Below are positions 33,887-43,896 of a stretch of 64,000 bases of DNA, piece after piece; positions within the stretch are counted from its first letter, which is position 1; each line of letters starts with the position of its first letter. The position numbers and the translations under genes were made by a program. Under the pieces are notes generated by a model. That model saw only the letters and a program-made list of their open reading frames with translations. It was not told where the DNA came from and ran no database searches. This DNA is from SYOC01 sp964441775 (lineage in GTDB: Bacteria; Desulfobacterota; Binatia; Bin18): the NCBI GenBank assembly GCA_964441775.1, contig CAYTVL010000002.1:124001-188000 (forward strand), given 5' to 3'.

Positions 33887-35110
33887 TTAGCCGCCAGCAA
33901 CGGCTCCAAGTTTGAAAATTGGTAAATACATGGCGATGACAAGACCGCCAATCACCACGCCTAAGAAGACGATCACGAATGGCTCCATTAACGCGGTCAT
34001 ATTCGCCACTGCGTTATCGACTTCTTCATCATAAAAGTCGGCAATTTTGCTGAGCATGGCGTCCAACGCACCAGTCGTTTCCCCTACGTTGATCATTTGA
34101 CACACCATCGCGGGAAAAACTCCGCTCTCCGCTAGCGGTTCCACGAGTGTTTTTCCTTGACTAATGGTTTGCCGAGAGGCAAGGATCGTCTGCTCGACGA
34201 CCTTATTGCCCGCAGTTTTGCCGGTAATGTAGAGAGCATCGAGGACCGGAACGCCTGACGAGAGCAAGGTGCTGAGGGTGCGGGTGAAACGGGCGACTGC
34301 GGCTTTACGGATGAGGTCGCCAAAGATGGGTAATTTCAGTAAGAACCCATCGATAGCGAGTTTCCCTTTTTCCGTGCGATAAAAGGAACGGATGCCCAGC
34401 ACAGTGCCGACGATGGCTGCGACGATATACTTGGCGTAGGCGATCGTGGCGTAGCTTAGGTTAATGGCGATTTGCGTTGGTAAAGGCAGTGCTTTCCCAA
34501 AGCTAGAAAACATGTCGGCGAAGACGGGAATCACAAAAATCAACAAGATTGCGGTCACGCCCACCGCCACCGTTACGATGCTGATGGGGTAGATCATGGC
34601 GCCTTTGATTTTGGCTTTCAGCTTGACCGCTTTTTCCATGTAGGCGCACAGACGGCTCAGAATCGTGTCGAGAATACCGCCAATCTCTCCGGCGGACACC
34701 ATGTTAGTGTAGAGATTGTCAAAAACCTTGGGGTACTTGCTGAGCGCGGCGGAGAAGGTTTCTCCGCCTTCGACGTCTTGTTTGACCTTTTTGATGATCT
34801 TTGCAAAATTTTGATTCGGTGTTTGCTGCCCGAGGATATCCAGCGCCTGCACAATCGGCAACCCGGCGTCGATCATAGTGGCGAGTTGTCGAGTAAAAAT
34901 GACAATGTCTTTCGGCTTGACGCCCGTGCCGAATTGCGGGAGTTTAATTTCTTTATTGAGCCCTGTGCCTTTTTCCTGGATCCGGCCCGCAACCGGACGA
35001 ATACGCTGGGTACGGAGACGCGCTATCACCGCTTCGACAGAAGGAGCTTCCATCTCTCCCTGTACCGTTTCTCCTCGGGGTCCGATACCTTGCCAACGAA
35101 ACATCGCCAT
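33887..35110 (-). CDS. pilC: Type IV pilus inner-membrane platform protein PilC
   Basis: The 407-aa product has the two GspF/PilC domains. The first begins near FTRQLATMIDAGLPIVQAL and the second near FTRTLSTLLSSGVPVLDAL, each followed by membrane helices. It anchors the pilus motor in the inner membrane. ATG 35110 follows GAGG at 5 bases; the frame is open further upstream into pilB. It lies between pilB and the sigma-54 activator and is probably cotranscribed with them. Confidence 0.94.
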   Translation of the reverse strand: MAMFRWQGIGPRGETVQGEMEAPSVEAVIARLRTQRIRPVAGRIQEKGTGLNKEIKLPQFGTGVKPKDIVIFTRQLATMIDAGLPIVQALDILGQQTPNQNFAKIIKKVKQDVEGGETFSAALSKYPKVFDNLYTNMVSAGEIGGILDTILSRLCAYMEKAVKLKAKIKGAMIYPISIVTVAVGVTAILLIFVIPVFADMFSSFGKALPLPTQIAINLSYATIAYAKYIVAAIVGTVLGIRSFYRTEKGKLAIDGFLLKLPIFGDLIRKAAVARFTRTLSTLLSSGVPVLDALYITGKTAGNKVVEQTILASRQTISQGKTLVEPLAESGVFPAMVCQMINVGETTGALDAMLSKIADFYDEEVDNAVANMTALMEPFVIVFLGVVIGGLVIAMYLPIFKLGAVAGG

Positions 35111-35210
35111 AATGACCTCAGCAGCCGTGGTGGTAAATTCCCTCGCTCTATCGGCGACGGAACCGCCTGCTTTAACTTTCTTGTCGCTTGGACAGTTCAG
35201 CAATCGTTCT

Positions 35211-36905
35211 TTAATCCGCCATGGTGACTCGTAAGACTTCCTCAATCGTTGTGATTCCGGTCGCGACTTTTGTCAGACCGCTTTGACGCAGCGTTTTTAT
35301 CCCCTTGCGCATTGCCGCCCGTTTGATCGCGAGGGTATTCTCTCCAGCGAGAATCAATTCTCGGAGTTCGTCATAGAGGGGCATCACTTCATAAAGCGCG
35401 ACTCGACCACGGTAGCCGGTCATATTGCAGTTTCCGCAGCCTGAGCCTTTTTTCGGAGCGAAATGTTCTATCTCGTCTTCAGCAACACCAAGATCCAGCA
35501 AGGTCTTGGGCGCGAGAGGAGCATCTTCTCTACAGTTTGGGCAGACCCTACGCGCAAGTCGCTGCGCCACAATCAGATTGACAGAGGAAGCGACCAGAAA
35601 TGGAGCTACTCCCATATTCAGCAGGCGGTTGATCGTCGAAGGAGCGTCATTCGTATGCAAGGTTGACAAGACAAGATGTCCGGTGAGCGCCGCCTTCACA
35701 CCGATTTCCGCCGTTTCAAGGTCGCGAATTTCACCAACCATGATGATGTCAGGATCTTGGCGCAGGAAGGAACGGAGCGCCGCGGCAAAAGAGAGACCAA
35801 TGTCCTCATTGACCAAGACCTGATTGATGCCCGGTAAATTGAATTCAACCGGGTCCTCCGCTGTGGAGATGTTCGTGCTGATTTTGTTCAACTCGGCAAT
35901 GGCGGAGTACAGCGTCGTAGTCTTACCGGACCCGGTTGGCCCGGTGACGAGCACCATGCCGTATGGTTTATAGATTGCCTCCATGAAGTCTCGCAAGGAG
36001 CGCTCTTCAAACCCCAGCTTCCTCATGTCGGTTTGGAGATTGGATTTGTCTAACAAACGCATGACAATCTTTTCGCCGAACAGGGTCGGCAACACAGACA
36101 CGCGAATGTCGATCGCTTCTCCCTTGCCTAACTTGAGTTTAATACGACCGTCTTGGGGAAGTCGGCGCTCGGCAATGTCTAAGGATGCCATGACTTTAAT
36201 GCGAGAGGCGACGGCGTTCTTGAGCGCTAGTGGGGGTTGGAGAATTTCTTGTAACACTCCATCAATACGAAACCGGACACGAAAGACTTGCTCATAAGGC
36301 TCGAGGTGAATATCACTAGCGCGCTTGCGGATAGCGTCTGTAAAGATGGCGTTGACCAGGCGAACCACAGGCGCTTCTTCCGTGGCTTGCTCAAGCGCTT
36401 GTAGATCAATATCGTCCTCTTCTTTGATGAGCGAGACTTCCTGGCTGCGTAAATCGCTCAACACCTCATCGTACTTCATGGCGCGATCATAGTATTGTTC
36501 GATCGCTTGCTGGATTGACGAGACCGTAGCAACGGTAACTTTTACATCATAACCAGTGAGAAATTTGACTTCGTCAACGGCGACAAAGTTTGAAGGGTCG
36601 GCCATCGCTAATGTGAGACTAGAACCGACCAGACTGAGCGGAATGAGATGGTATTTCGTGACTAAGGCATGAGGGATGAGTTGAATGACCTCGTCCTGAA
36701 TCTCGACTGTTGTTGGAGTTGCGACCGGTAGTCGATATTCTTTTTGGAGGTAGGCGAGCAGCGCATCTTCAGTGAGACAGCCGAGCTTAATGAGGTGCCG
36801 GATCAACGGTCCACCGTTCTGTTTCTGGTCTTCAACAGCTTTCCGCGATTGCTCAAGGGTAATGTACCCCTTCCGGACAAGCAGATCTGCCAGACGCGTG
36901 CTCAT
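35211..36905 (-). CDS. pilB: Type IV pilus assembly ATPase PilB
   Basis: The 564-aa product powers pilus extension. An N-terminal MshEN domain (LADLLVRKGYITLEQSRKA) is followed by the ATPase core with Walker A GPTGSGKTTT, the Asp box, Walker B IIMVGEIRD and the His box LSTLHTNDAP. The tetra-Cys zinc site is present (CPNCRE and CGNCN). The length and MshEN domain fit PilB better than GspE. No pilT or pilMNOPQ genes are in the window. Confidence 0.95.
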   Translation of the reverse strand: MSTRLADLLVRKGYITLEQSRKAVEDQKQNGGPLIRHLIKLGCLTEDALLAYLQKEYRLPVATPTTVEIQDEVIQLIPHALVTKYHLIPLSLVGSSLTLAMADPSNFVAVDEVKFLTGYDVKVTVATVSSIQQAIEQYYDRAMKYDEVLSDLRSQEVSLIKEEDDIDLQALEQATEEAPVVRLVNAIFTDAIRKRASDIHLEPYEQVFRVRFRIDGVLQEILQPPLALKNAVASRIKVMASLDIAERRLPQDGRIKLKLGKGEAIDIRVSVLPTLFGEKIVMRLLDKSNLQTDMRKLGFEERSLRDFMEAIYKPYGMVLVTGPTGSGKTTTLYSAIAELNKISTNISTAEDPVEFNLPGINQVLVNEDIGLSFAAALRSFLRQDPDIIMVGEIRDLETAEIGVKAALTGHLVLSTLHTNDAPSTINRLLNMGVAPFLVASSVNLIVAQRLARRVCPNCREDAPLAPKTLLDLGVAEDEIEHFAPKKGSGCGNCNMTGYRGRVALYEVMPLYDELRELILAGENTLAIKRAAMRKGIKTLRQSGLTKVATGITTIEEVLRVTMAD

Positions 36906-37064
36906 AGTTCTCCCAACCTCAACCCCATCTTCTTACAATAAAAAATTCGGTAATTGCAAGAGGAAAAATATAAATAATCCTATTTTGGGAATATGAATTC
37001 ACTACCAGGCCTATCGGCAGGTCGCAGGGGAAATTAAGAAGAAGGGAGACTGAGCGGAATGAAG

Positions 37065-37934
37065 TCAGCTCGTACGAAGGGCGCGCGCCAGCGCCCGGGC
37101 CATGACTTGCAGTGGCGCAGGCTGAGCTGTCCACAGGGAAAAGGCTAAAGCTCCCTGATGGAGAAGCATGGAGCGACCATCCATGGTAGTCCGTCGCGCA
37201 TTGTGCGCTTGACGAAGGAAGGTCGTTAACTCTGGACGATAGAGTAAATCGTAAAACAGGCAGTGACGAGGGGTAGTCGTCAAATTGATGGGCAAAAAGG
37301 GTTCGTCATGTAGTCCTACCGAGGTGCAGTTGACCACGAGCGTTGCATCCTGCAAGAGGGCGGGGTCTAGAAGCCGATCGAGCGGCGCCGCTTCCAGTCG
37401 CGCTTGTCCCAGGGTTCGATACGTGCGGATAAGCGCTTGGGCTTTGGCTAGTGTTCTATTGACAATAGTGATACGTTTACTCCCGGCGCGGATTAAGGAG
37501 AACAAGACGGCTCGGGTTGAACCGCCAGCACCAATGAGCACGATGTCGCGTTGATGGGGTGAGAACCCACGTTGTTGCAGGGAAGCGAGAAATCCACGCC
37601 CGTCCGTGTTATCTCCGAATAGGACGCCGTCTCTATTCACAACGGTATTTACGGCCCCGCATAAGGTAGCTTCTTCACTCAACTCGTCGAGGTGGCGGAC
37701 AATGCGCTCCTTATGCGGGACGGTGACGTTGACTCCAACAAGATTGTAGGCGCGGATGGCCTGAACTGCCTTGGCGAGATCTGATGGGTGGACGAGCAAC
37801 GGCACGTAAGCATACGGGAGCTGACATGCCCGAAAAGCGGCATTGTGCATCGCCGGCGAACGCGTATGTGTAATAGGGTCGCCAAAGATACCGACAAGGC
37901 GGGTCTGGCCGTTAATGGCAATTGGCATGGACAT
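37065..37934 (-). CDS. aroE: Shikimate 5-dehydrogenase
   Basis: The 289-aa product reduces 3-dehydroshikimate with NADPH in aromatic amino-acid synthesis. Seen are the substrate site THTRSPAMHNAAF, the catalytic Lys in VTVPHKE, Asp in GDNTDGRGF and the nucleotide loop GAGGSTRA. I chose ATG 37934; ATG 37928 is also possible and both have weak ribosome sites. It follows ppdK in the same direction after a hairpin. Confidence 0.94.
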   Translation of the reverse strand: MSMPIAINGQTRLVGIFGDPITHTRSPAMHNAAFRACQLPYAYVPLLVHPSDLAKAVQAIRAYNLVGVNVTVPHKERIVRHLDELSEEATLCGAVNTVVNRDGVLFGDNTDGRGFLASLQQRGFSPHQRDIVLIGAGGSTRAVLFSLIRAGSKRITIVNRTLAKAQALIRTYRTLGQARLEAAPLDRLLDPALLQDATLVVNCTSVGLHDEPFLPINLTTTPRHCLFYDLLYRPELTTFLRQAHNARRTTMDGRSMLLHQGALAFSLWTAQPAPLQVMARALARALRTS

Positions 37935-37967
37935 CAGCGCGAAATGTGGAATGAGCAGTGAAGAGTT

Positions 37968-38005
37968 GCGGGGATGGAGGGCTGGTATTTGCGCTCCGTC
38001 CCCGC
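37968..38005 (-). terminator. Hairpin between ppdK and aroE
   Basis: GCGGGGATGGAG and CTCCGTCCCCGC form a 12-bp stem with one G-T pair. There is no T-run, so it may be a Rho-independent terminator of weak type or an mRNA 3'-end stabiliser. Confidence 0.35.
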
Positions 38006-38014
38006 GCAAAACAA

Positions 38015-40849
38015 TTAGCCCGCTGCTGCTACGGACATGGATTCGCCATTTGCCTTCCGCGGGGTGCGACGAATTTTGACGACTGGTTGCTGACGCAAGG
38101 CCGCATGAGCTGCGGCGAGGCGGGCAATCGGGACGCGATACGGTGAACACGAAACATAGTCGAGCCCGGTTGTATGACAGAATTCCACGGACGCGGGGTC
38201 GCCGCCATGCTCACCACAAATGCCGATTTTTAAGTCTGGCCGAGCAGCGCGGCCTTTCTTGACCGCCATATCTACCAGCGAACCAACCCCGGTCTGATCA
38301 AGTGACACGAAAGGATCCTGGGGGTAGATGCCTTGGTTGATATATTCCGTCAAGAATTTCCCCGCGTCATCTCGACTAATGCCTAAGGTCATTTGGGTGA
38401 GGTCATTCGTGCCGAAGGAAAAAAACTCGGCAGTTGCCGCAATCGTGTCAGCTACCAGTGCGGCGCGGGGCACTTCGATCATGGTTCCTACCGTATACGC
38501 GACCGTTGTGCCTTGGGCGGTGATAACCTCTCGGCAGACGTGATCGATGCGATTTCGCAATACATCCAATTCACGCTTGTAGCCAATGAGAGGAATCATG
38601 ATTTCCGGAATGACATACACCCCTTCGCACGTCAGCTCACAAGCAGCTTCTATGATCGCCCGCGCCTGGGCTTCATAGATTTCGGGGAAGGTCATACCAA
38701 GACGGCAGCCGCGGTGTCCAAGCATAGGATTGAGTTCGTGCAAGGCGTTGCGTTTGGTGCGGAGTCGTTCCGCAGGCACTCCGAGTTTACTTGACAAATC
38801 AGCGATCTCTTCTTCTGTATTTGGTAGAAATTCATGCAGGGGAGGATCGAGGAGGCGAATCGTTACTGGAAGACCCGCCATTGCCCGTAAGATGCCGACG
38901 AAATCGCTCTTTTGCATGGGCACTATTTTTTCCAAAGCGTGCACCCGCCCCTGGGTATCATCTGCAAGAATCATTTCGCGCACGGCGTCAATGCGATCGC
39001 CTTCAAAGAACATATGCTCGGTGCGACAGAGTCCGATTCCCTCAGCTCCAAACGTACGAGCGACCTTGGCGTCATGCGGGGTATCTGCATTGGCGCGAAC
39101 CTTGAGACGGCGGAATTGATCCGCCCAGCGCATGAAAGCGGAGAATTCCGGTGTGTTCGGATTGGGGTCGCGAGTGGGTACTTGGCCGCGAAATACTTCT
39201 CCCGTGGCCCCGTCGAGGGTGATCCACTCGCCTGCTTGCACAACCGTCCCCGTTCCACGCACGCTAAACTGCTGGCGTTCGTAGTCAATTTCCAAAGTTT
39301 CGCAGCCCACAATGGCGCACTTGCCCATGCCCCGGCTCACCAGCGCCGCGTGAGAGCTGGCTCCGCCCCGTGCGGTCAAAATACCTTGGGCGGCATGCAT
39401 GCCATGAATATCTTCCGGAGAAGTTTCTACACGGACAAGAATCACTTTCTGACCGCCTTTGGCGGCTTCTTCCGCATCTTCCGCGGAAAAGACCACCGCG
39501 CCGCTGACCGCGCCTGGAGAGGCCGGGAGGCCACGGGTCAAACGATCTTTCGCGGCAGTGGGGTCGAGGGTGGGGTGCAGCAGTTGGTCGAGCTGATGGG
39601 GCGCGACCCGCAGTACGGCCGTGCGCTCGTCAATGAGCCCCTCACGCACCATGTCCACCGCAATTTTCATGGCCGCCGCCGCCGTGCGCTTCCCCGCGCG
39701 GGTTTGCAGCATCCACAAGTTGCCATTCTGAATAGTAAACTCGATATCCTGCGCGTCTTTGTAATGGGCTTCCAGCGCGTGGGTAATCTCGTGCAGGGTC
39801 GCAAAACTGTCAGGCAGACGTTCCTGCATCGATGGGTAGAGCGTAAATCGTTCTTGCTCAGATTTGCCTTCGCGCGTCGCGCGTTCCTGCGAGGCGGCCA
39901 GGGTAATCTGCTGTGGGGTGCGAATACCTGCAACCACATCCTCACCTTGCGCATTGATCAAGAAGTCGCCGTTTAAGACATTTTCTCCAGTGGAGAGATC
40001 CCTGGTGAACGCCACCCCGGTTGCGCAATCGTCACCCTGATTACCAAACACCATCGCTTGGACGGTCACCGCCGTGCCCCATTCTTCGGGGATGTTTTCG
40101 ATCTTCCGGTAGGTAACGGCGCGCGGGTTGCGCCATGAACCGAACACCGCGCCAATCGCGCCCCAGAGTTGTTCGTGCGGATCTTGCGGAAAGGTGAGAT
40201 GCAAACGATCCTGAATAATCGACTTGAATGAAGCAACAAGTTCTTGTAGATCCTCGACGGTGAATTGGGTGTCGAGCTCAATCCCGCGCGCCGCTTTTTT
40301 GTCCTCGATGAGCACCTCGAAGGGATCGCGCTCTGTCTTGGATTCCGGCTTGAGGCCCAAGACCACGTCGCCGTACATCTGTACGAAGCGGCGGTAACAA
40401 TCGTACGCAAAACGGGGATTTTGAGATCGCTCGATAACGCCTTGGACGGTTTCGTCATTCAGACCGAGGTTGAGCACCGTATCCATCATACCGGGCATCG
40501 ACACGCGCGCGCCAGAGCGGACCGAGAGTAACAAAGGTTTCTTTGGATCGCCGAAGCGGCGACCCATAATTTTTTCGATTTTTTTAAGACCGGCTTGGAC
40601 TTGCTGCTGAAGTTCTGCTGGGTACTGACTTCTGTGATCGTAATAATAGCTGCACACTTCCGTGGTGATCGTCACTCCTGGCGGCACCGGCAGTCCCAAG
40701 CTCGCCATCTCCGCGAGATTAGCGCCTTTGCCGCCTAACAACCAGTTGAGCCCCGCTTCGCCATCGGCCTTGCCGCCGCCAAAAGCGTAAACATACCGTT
40801 TCCGCCGAGTGCGTGTCCGTCCTTGTCCATTCTGATGTTGTGGTTCCAT
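38015..40849 (-). CDS. ppdK: Pyruvate, phosphate dikinase
   Basis: The 944-aa product interconverts pyruvate + ATP + Pi and phosphoenolpyruvate + AMP + PPi. The ATP-grasp N-domain (GGKGANLAEMASLGLPVP), the phospho-His domain (GGASSHAALVSRGMGKCAIVG) and the C-terminal TIM barrel (GTNDLTQMTLGISRDD, GICGEHGGDP with the catalytic Cys) are all present and full length. It allows gluconeogenesis or PPi-linked glycolysis. Confidence 0.97.
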   Translation of the reverse strand: MEPQHQNGQGRTRTRRKRYVYAFGGGKADGEAGLNWLLGGKGANLAEMASLGLPVPPGVTITTEVCSYYYDHRSQYPAELQQQVQAGLKKIEKIMGRRFGDPKKPLLLSVRSGARVSMPGMMDTVLNLGLNDETVQGVIERSQNPRFAYDCYRRFVQMYGDVVLGLKPESKTERDPFEVLIEDKKAARGIELDTQFTVEDLQELVASFKSIIQDRLHLTFPQDPHEQLWGAIGAVFGSWRNPRAVTYRKIENIPEEWGTAVTVQAMVFGNQGDDCATGVAFTRDLSTGENVLNGDFLINAQGEDVVAGIRTPQQITLAASQERATREGKSEQERFTLYPSMQERLPDSFATLHEITHALEAHYKDAQDIEFTIQNGNLWMLQTRAGKRTAAAAMKIAVDMVREGLIDERTAVLRVAPHQLDQLLHPTLDPTAAKDRLTRGLPASPGAVSGAVVFSAEDAEEAAKGGQKVILVRVETSPEDIHGMHAAQGILTARGGASSHAALVSRGMGKCAIVGCETLEIDYERQQFSVRGTGTVVQAGEWITLDGATGEVFRGQVPTRDPNPNTPEFSAFMRWADQFRRLKVRANADTPHDAKVARTFGAEGIGLCRTEHMFFEGDRIDAVREMILADDTQGRVHALEKIVPMQKSDFVGILRAMAGLPVTIRLLDPPLHEFLPNTEEEIADLSSKLGVPAERLRTKRNALHELNPMLGHRGCRLGMTFPEIYEAQARAIIEAACELTCEGVYVIPEIMIPLIGYKRELDVLRNRIDHVCREVITAQGTTVAYTVGTMIEVPRAALVADTIAATAEFFSFGTNDLTQMTLGISRDDAGKFLTEYINQGIYPQDPFVSLDQTGVGSLVDMAVKKGRAARPDLKIGICGEHGGDPASVEFCHTTGLDYVSCSPYRVPIARLAAAHAALRQQPVVKIRRTPRKANGESMSVAAAG

Positions 40850-40907
40850 AAAAGATTACGCCTCTGCATTGCTAACTTTTAACAAAACACCATAGCAGAT
40901 GGAGGAT

Positions 40908-40960
40908 GCGGGAAAAGGGCCACCTCCATAAAGGGAATGACTGGGCAATCCCTTTCCCGC
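40908..40960 (-). terminator. Hairpin between glycyl-tRNA synthetase and ppdK genes
   Basis: GCGGGAAAAGGG and CCCTTTCCCGC form an 11-bp stem with one bulge and a long loop. The T-run is missing, so termination is uncertain. Confidence 0.35.
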
Positions 40961-40973
40961 AAGAAGCGCAGTG

Positions 40974-42287
40974 TTAAGATTCAATTCTGTGAAGTAGTTC
41001 TGGAATCAACCGGTCCACGGGAATGCGCACTTGCTCCAGCGTGTCGCGGTCACGCAACGTAACGGTATTATCTTGCATCGTTTGATGATCGATCGTAATG
41101 CCGAACGGGGTGCCGACCTCGTCTTGCCGCCGATAGCGCCGACCGATTGAGCCAGCTTGATCGTAGAACACCGCAAAACGCTCTTTGAGAAGATCGCGAA
41201 TCGCTAGTGCTTTTTCGGGATGCCCGTCTTTGCGCAGCAATGGGAAAATCCCGACTTTAATCGGCGCGATACGCGGATGTAACCGCAGCACGATGCGCGC
41301 TTCACCCTCTTGCACGTCCTCGTCGTACGCATCGAGCAGGGTGATTAAGAGGATGCGATCAACGCCGGCGGCGGGTTCAATCACATACGGTCGATAACGT
41401 TCCCGCGTTTCTTCGTCAAAAAAGGTCAGGTCTTTGCCGCTGTACTCGGCATGTTGACGAAGGTCAAAATCGGTGCGGTTCGCGACGCCTTCGAGTTCTC
41501 CCCAACCGAAAGGATAGAGGTATTCAATGTCAGTGGTCGCTTTGGAATAATGCGCGAGGTCTTCTTTGGGATGATCATAGAAACGCAGATTCGCTGGTTT
41601 GATACCCAGTCGCGCGGTGTACCAGTTCATTCGCTGTTCGCGCCAATACTCAAACCACTCATCGTCCGTGCCAGGTTTGACGAAGAACTCCATCTCCATC
41701 TGTTCAAATTCACGGGTGCGGAAAATGAAGTTGCCTGGCGTAATTTCGTTACGGAACGACTTGCCGATCTGCGCGATGCCGAATGGGGGTTTCAAACGGC
41801 CCGCTTGTTGAACATTGAGAAAGTTGACAAACATGCCCTGGGCGGTTTCGGGGCGGAGAAACGCGACAGCGGCGTCTTCTTCCACCGGACCGACAAAGGT
41901 TTTGAACATCAAATTAAATTGCCGCGCCTCGGTCAGGTCACATTCGGCGCCTTTGGGGCATTGGCGCTCTTCCTTGGGAGGGATGTGATCCGCACGAAAG
42001 CGGCGTTTGCACACGCGGCAGTCCACCAACGGATCAGAGAACCCTGCCACGTGGCCGGAAGCTTCCCACACGCGGGGATGCATAAGGACGGCGCTTTCCA
42101 GACCGACAACATTCTCTCGGCCTGTCACCATATAGCGCCACCAGGCTTCACGAATATTGCGTTTGAGTTCGATGCCCAGCGGGCCGTAGTCCCAAGTGCT
42201 GGCGAACCCGCCGTAAATTTCACTCGAAGGGAAGACGAACCCGCGTCGTTTGCACAGGTTCACAACTTTTTCCATTGTCACCGACAT
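40974..42287 (-). CDS. glyQS: Glycine--tRNA ligase, single-chain (alpha2) type
   Basis: The 437-aa product is the class II alpha2 form: SSEIYGGFASTWDYGPLGIELKRN, a zinc-binding Cys pair (CRVCKRRF), motif 2 FRNEITPGNFIFRTREFEQMEMEFF and the C-terminal anticodon domain (RIAPIKVGIFPL). It is not the alpha2beta2 GlyQ/GlyS form. It follows recO by 15 bp and is likely cotranscribed. Confidence 0.96.
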   Translation of the reverse strand: MSVTMEKVVNLCKRRGFVFPSSEIYGGFASTWDYGPLGIELKRNIREAWWRYMVTGRENVVGLESAVLMHPRVWEASGHVAGFSDPLVDCRVCKRRFRADHIPPKEERQCPKGAECDLTEARQFNLMFKTFVGPVEEDAAVAFLRPETAQGMFVNFLNVQQAGRLKPPFGIAQIGKSFRNEITPGNFIFRTREFEQMEMEFFVKPGTDDEWFEYWREQRMNWYTARLGIKPANLRFYDHPKEDLAHYSKATTDIEYLYPFGWGELEGVANRTDFDLRQHAEYSGKDLTFFDEETRERYRPYVIEPAAGVDRILLITLLDAYDEDVQEGEARIVLRLHPRIAPIKVGIFPLLRKDGHPEKALAIRDLLKERFAVFYDQAGSIGRRYRRQDEVGTPFGITIDHQTMQDNTVTLRDRDTLEQVRIPVDRLIPELLHRIES

Positions 42288-42302
42288 AAGGTAGGAGCCC
42301 TA

Positions 42303-43109
42303 TCATTCCCCTGGCGGGGCGTCAACCGAATCCTCGGTTAGTTCCTGCGCTTGTTCCAGAAAGAAGCGCGATTTTAAGGGTCGATGAAGATGACGAGATA
42401 ACATGCCGCTCGACAACGCACGCAATTCTTTCGCCACTCGCAGCGAGGCGCTTTCTGCAAGAAGCTCAGTGAGGGCTGCATGCCTTGAGGCAGCCAGGAG
42501 ACGTAGGGTCTCGCTTGAAAGGGTCAACGTGGCGCCGCCGCGCTCATGGCAGCGCACGCACAGCAGGCCCCCTTGCCCTGGAGAAAAGACCCAAGGTTCC
42601 GCCGTTTCTTCGACGGCGCGTCCGCATTGCTGGCAATCACTCAGGTGAGGAGCATATCCTGTATACGTCAACAATAAGAGTTCGAAAGTTGGCAGAAACG
42701 CCGGAGAAATCGGCTCTGGCCTTTCAAGCCCATGCAGACTATCAAGGAGTAAGGTGTAGGTTTCGTGGCCCGCCTCCTGCCCGGTCACCATGACATCGAT
42801 CAACTCGCTACAGTAACTTGCTAGCGCGAAGCGCTGCAAATCGCGGCTTGGTCCGCGAAAGCTCTGAAGCAAGTCGCAGCTGAAAATAAAGGCGAGTTCA
42901 TCGCTGTGAGTGGGGCGGCTCGGACGAAATCGCAACTGAATGTGGGTGAAGGGTTCAAGCACGTTGACGAAGCGACGCTGCGACCGTTTTGCGCCTTTGG
43001 CGATACCGGTGACTTTCCCATAGTCTTTCGTCAGGAAGGTGACAATTTTATCCGACTCGCCGTGCAAGCGACCTCGAAGGACAATAGCAGACGTGCGTTC
43101 TTCAAGCAT
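42303..43109 (-). CDS. recO: DNA repair protein RecO
   Basis: The 268-aa product has an N-terminal OB-fold (SAIVLRGRLHGESDKIVTFLTKDYGKVTGIAKGAKRSQ, in part) and a C-terminal zinc site (CQQCG and CVRCHERG). It loads RecA onto gapped DNA together with RecR. ATG 43109 is divergent from grpE, about 100 bp away. Confidence 0.93.
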   Translation of the reverse strand: MLEERTSAIVLRGRLHGESDKIVTFLTKDYGKVTGIAKGAKRSQRRFVNVLEPFTHIQLRFRPSRPTHSDELAFIFSCDLLQSFRGPSRDLQRFALASYCSELIDVMVTGQEAGHETYTLLLDSLHGLERPEPISPAFLPTFELLLLTYTGYAPHLSDCQQCGRAVEETAEPWVFSPGQGGLLCVRCHERGGATLTLSSETLRLLAASRHAALTELLAESASLRVAKELRALSSGMLSRHLHRPLKSRFFLEQAQELTEDSVDAPPGE

Positions 43110-43116
43110 TTTTGCC

Positions 43117-43145
43117 TTGACACCGTAGGAGGTGGTTCTTACATT
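43117..43145 (+). promoter_or_regulatory. Sigma-70-like promoter of the grpE-dnaK genes
   Basis: TTGACA (43117-43122), a 17-base spacer and TACATT (43140-43145) lie about 70 bp before the grpE start. No CIRCE element or sigma-32 consensus is visible. Confidence 0.45.
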
Positions 43146-43212
43146 TCGTCACGGTCATTAGCTGTTAACGATAGCATAAAAAAGACTGCGAATTTCACAA
43201 GGGGTAGAAGAC

Positions 43213-43791
43213 ATGGAGCCAGAAAAACCAGCTCAAGAGACGCCGCCAACGGAGCCCGCCGCCGCGGTGGAGTCTGACGCCGGTGAACGCACTGATGAAA
43301 AGGAAACGCTGCTCGCCAAACTGGCGGAAAAAGAAGCAGAAGCCAAGGCGCATTACGACTTGTTCATGCGCGAGCGAGCAGAATTGGAAAATTTCAAGCG
43401 CCGCATGCAACGGGAGAAATCTGAGTCCGTTCGTTTTGCGAACGAGCCTCTGATTCGCGATCTGTTGCCAGTGCTCGATAATTTGGAACGAGCGGTGAGT
43501 CACGCGCAAGGTGGCGGCAACGGACAGCCTTTAGTGGAGGGCGTGACTTTGGTGGTGCGATCGTTTCTTGATATCATGGGAAAATACGGGGTGACTCGGG
43601 AAGAAGCCAAAGGCCAGGTGTTCGATCCTTCCAAACACGAAGCAATGGCTCAAGTCGAGAAAGCTGATGTAGAAGCCAATTCTGTTGTCGATGAATATTG
43701 CCCTGCCTATTGGCTGCACGGTCGTTTGCTGCGACCAGCTTTGGTGACCGTTGCAAAAGCGCCTGCGGAAGAACAAAAACCGGAAACGTAA
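43213..43791 (+). CDS. grpE: Nucleotide exchange factor GrpE
   Basis: The 192-aa product has an acidic, disordered N-terminus, a long coiled coil (KLAEKEAEAKAHYDLFMRERAELENFKRR) and the beta domain with YGVTREEAKGQVFDPSKHEAM and the final VTVAKAP. It releases ADP from DnaK. AAGGGG precedes the ATG. It is followed by dnaK and dnaJ. Confidence 0.95.
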   Translation: MEPEKPAQETPPTEPAAAVESDAGERTDEKETLLAKLAEKEAEAKAHYDLFMRERAELENFKRRMQREKSESVRFANEPLIRDLLPVLDNLERAVSHAQGGGNGQPLVEGVTLVVRSFLDIMGKYGVTREEAKGQVFDPSKHEAMAQVEKADVEANSVVDEYCPAYWLHGRLLRPALVTVAKAPAEEQKPET

Positions 43792-43896
43792 AAAGTTGCG
43801 CACCGCACAGTTGATGATTACATCATAAGAATTGTTCGTTGTCGTTAAGGAAATGCCAGAGCAAGGCAGGAGAGGTTTTTTGTAAGGAGAATATGT

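Noticed and set aside
38912..39976. 354-codon open frame on the plus strand antisense to ppdK
   Set aside because: It lies wholly within the conserved ppdK gene, has no ribosome site and no recognisable domain; it is a shadow of codon bias.
41451..42341. 296-codon plus-strand frame antisense to glycyl-tRNA synthetase
   Set aside because: It covers conserved synthetase sequence on the other strand and has no start signal.
43110..43212. CIRCE or sigma-32 site before grpE
   Set aside because: No inverted repeat of CIRCE type and no sigma-32 consensus; a plain promoter fits better.
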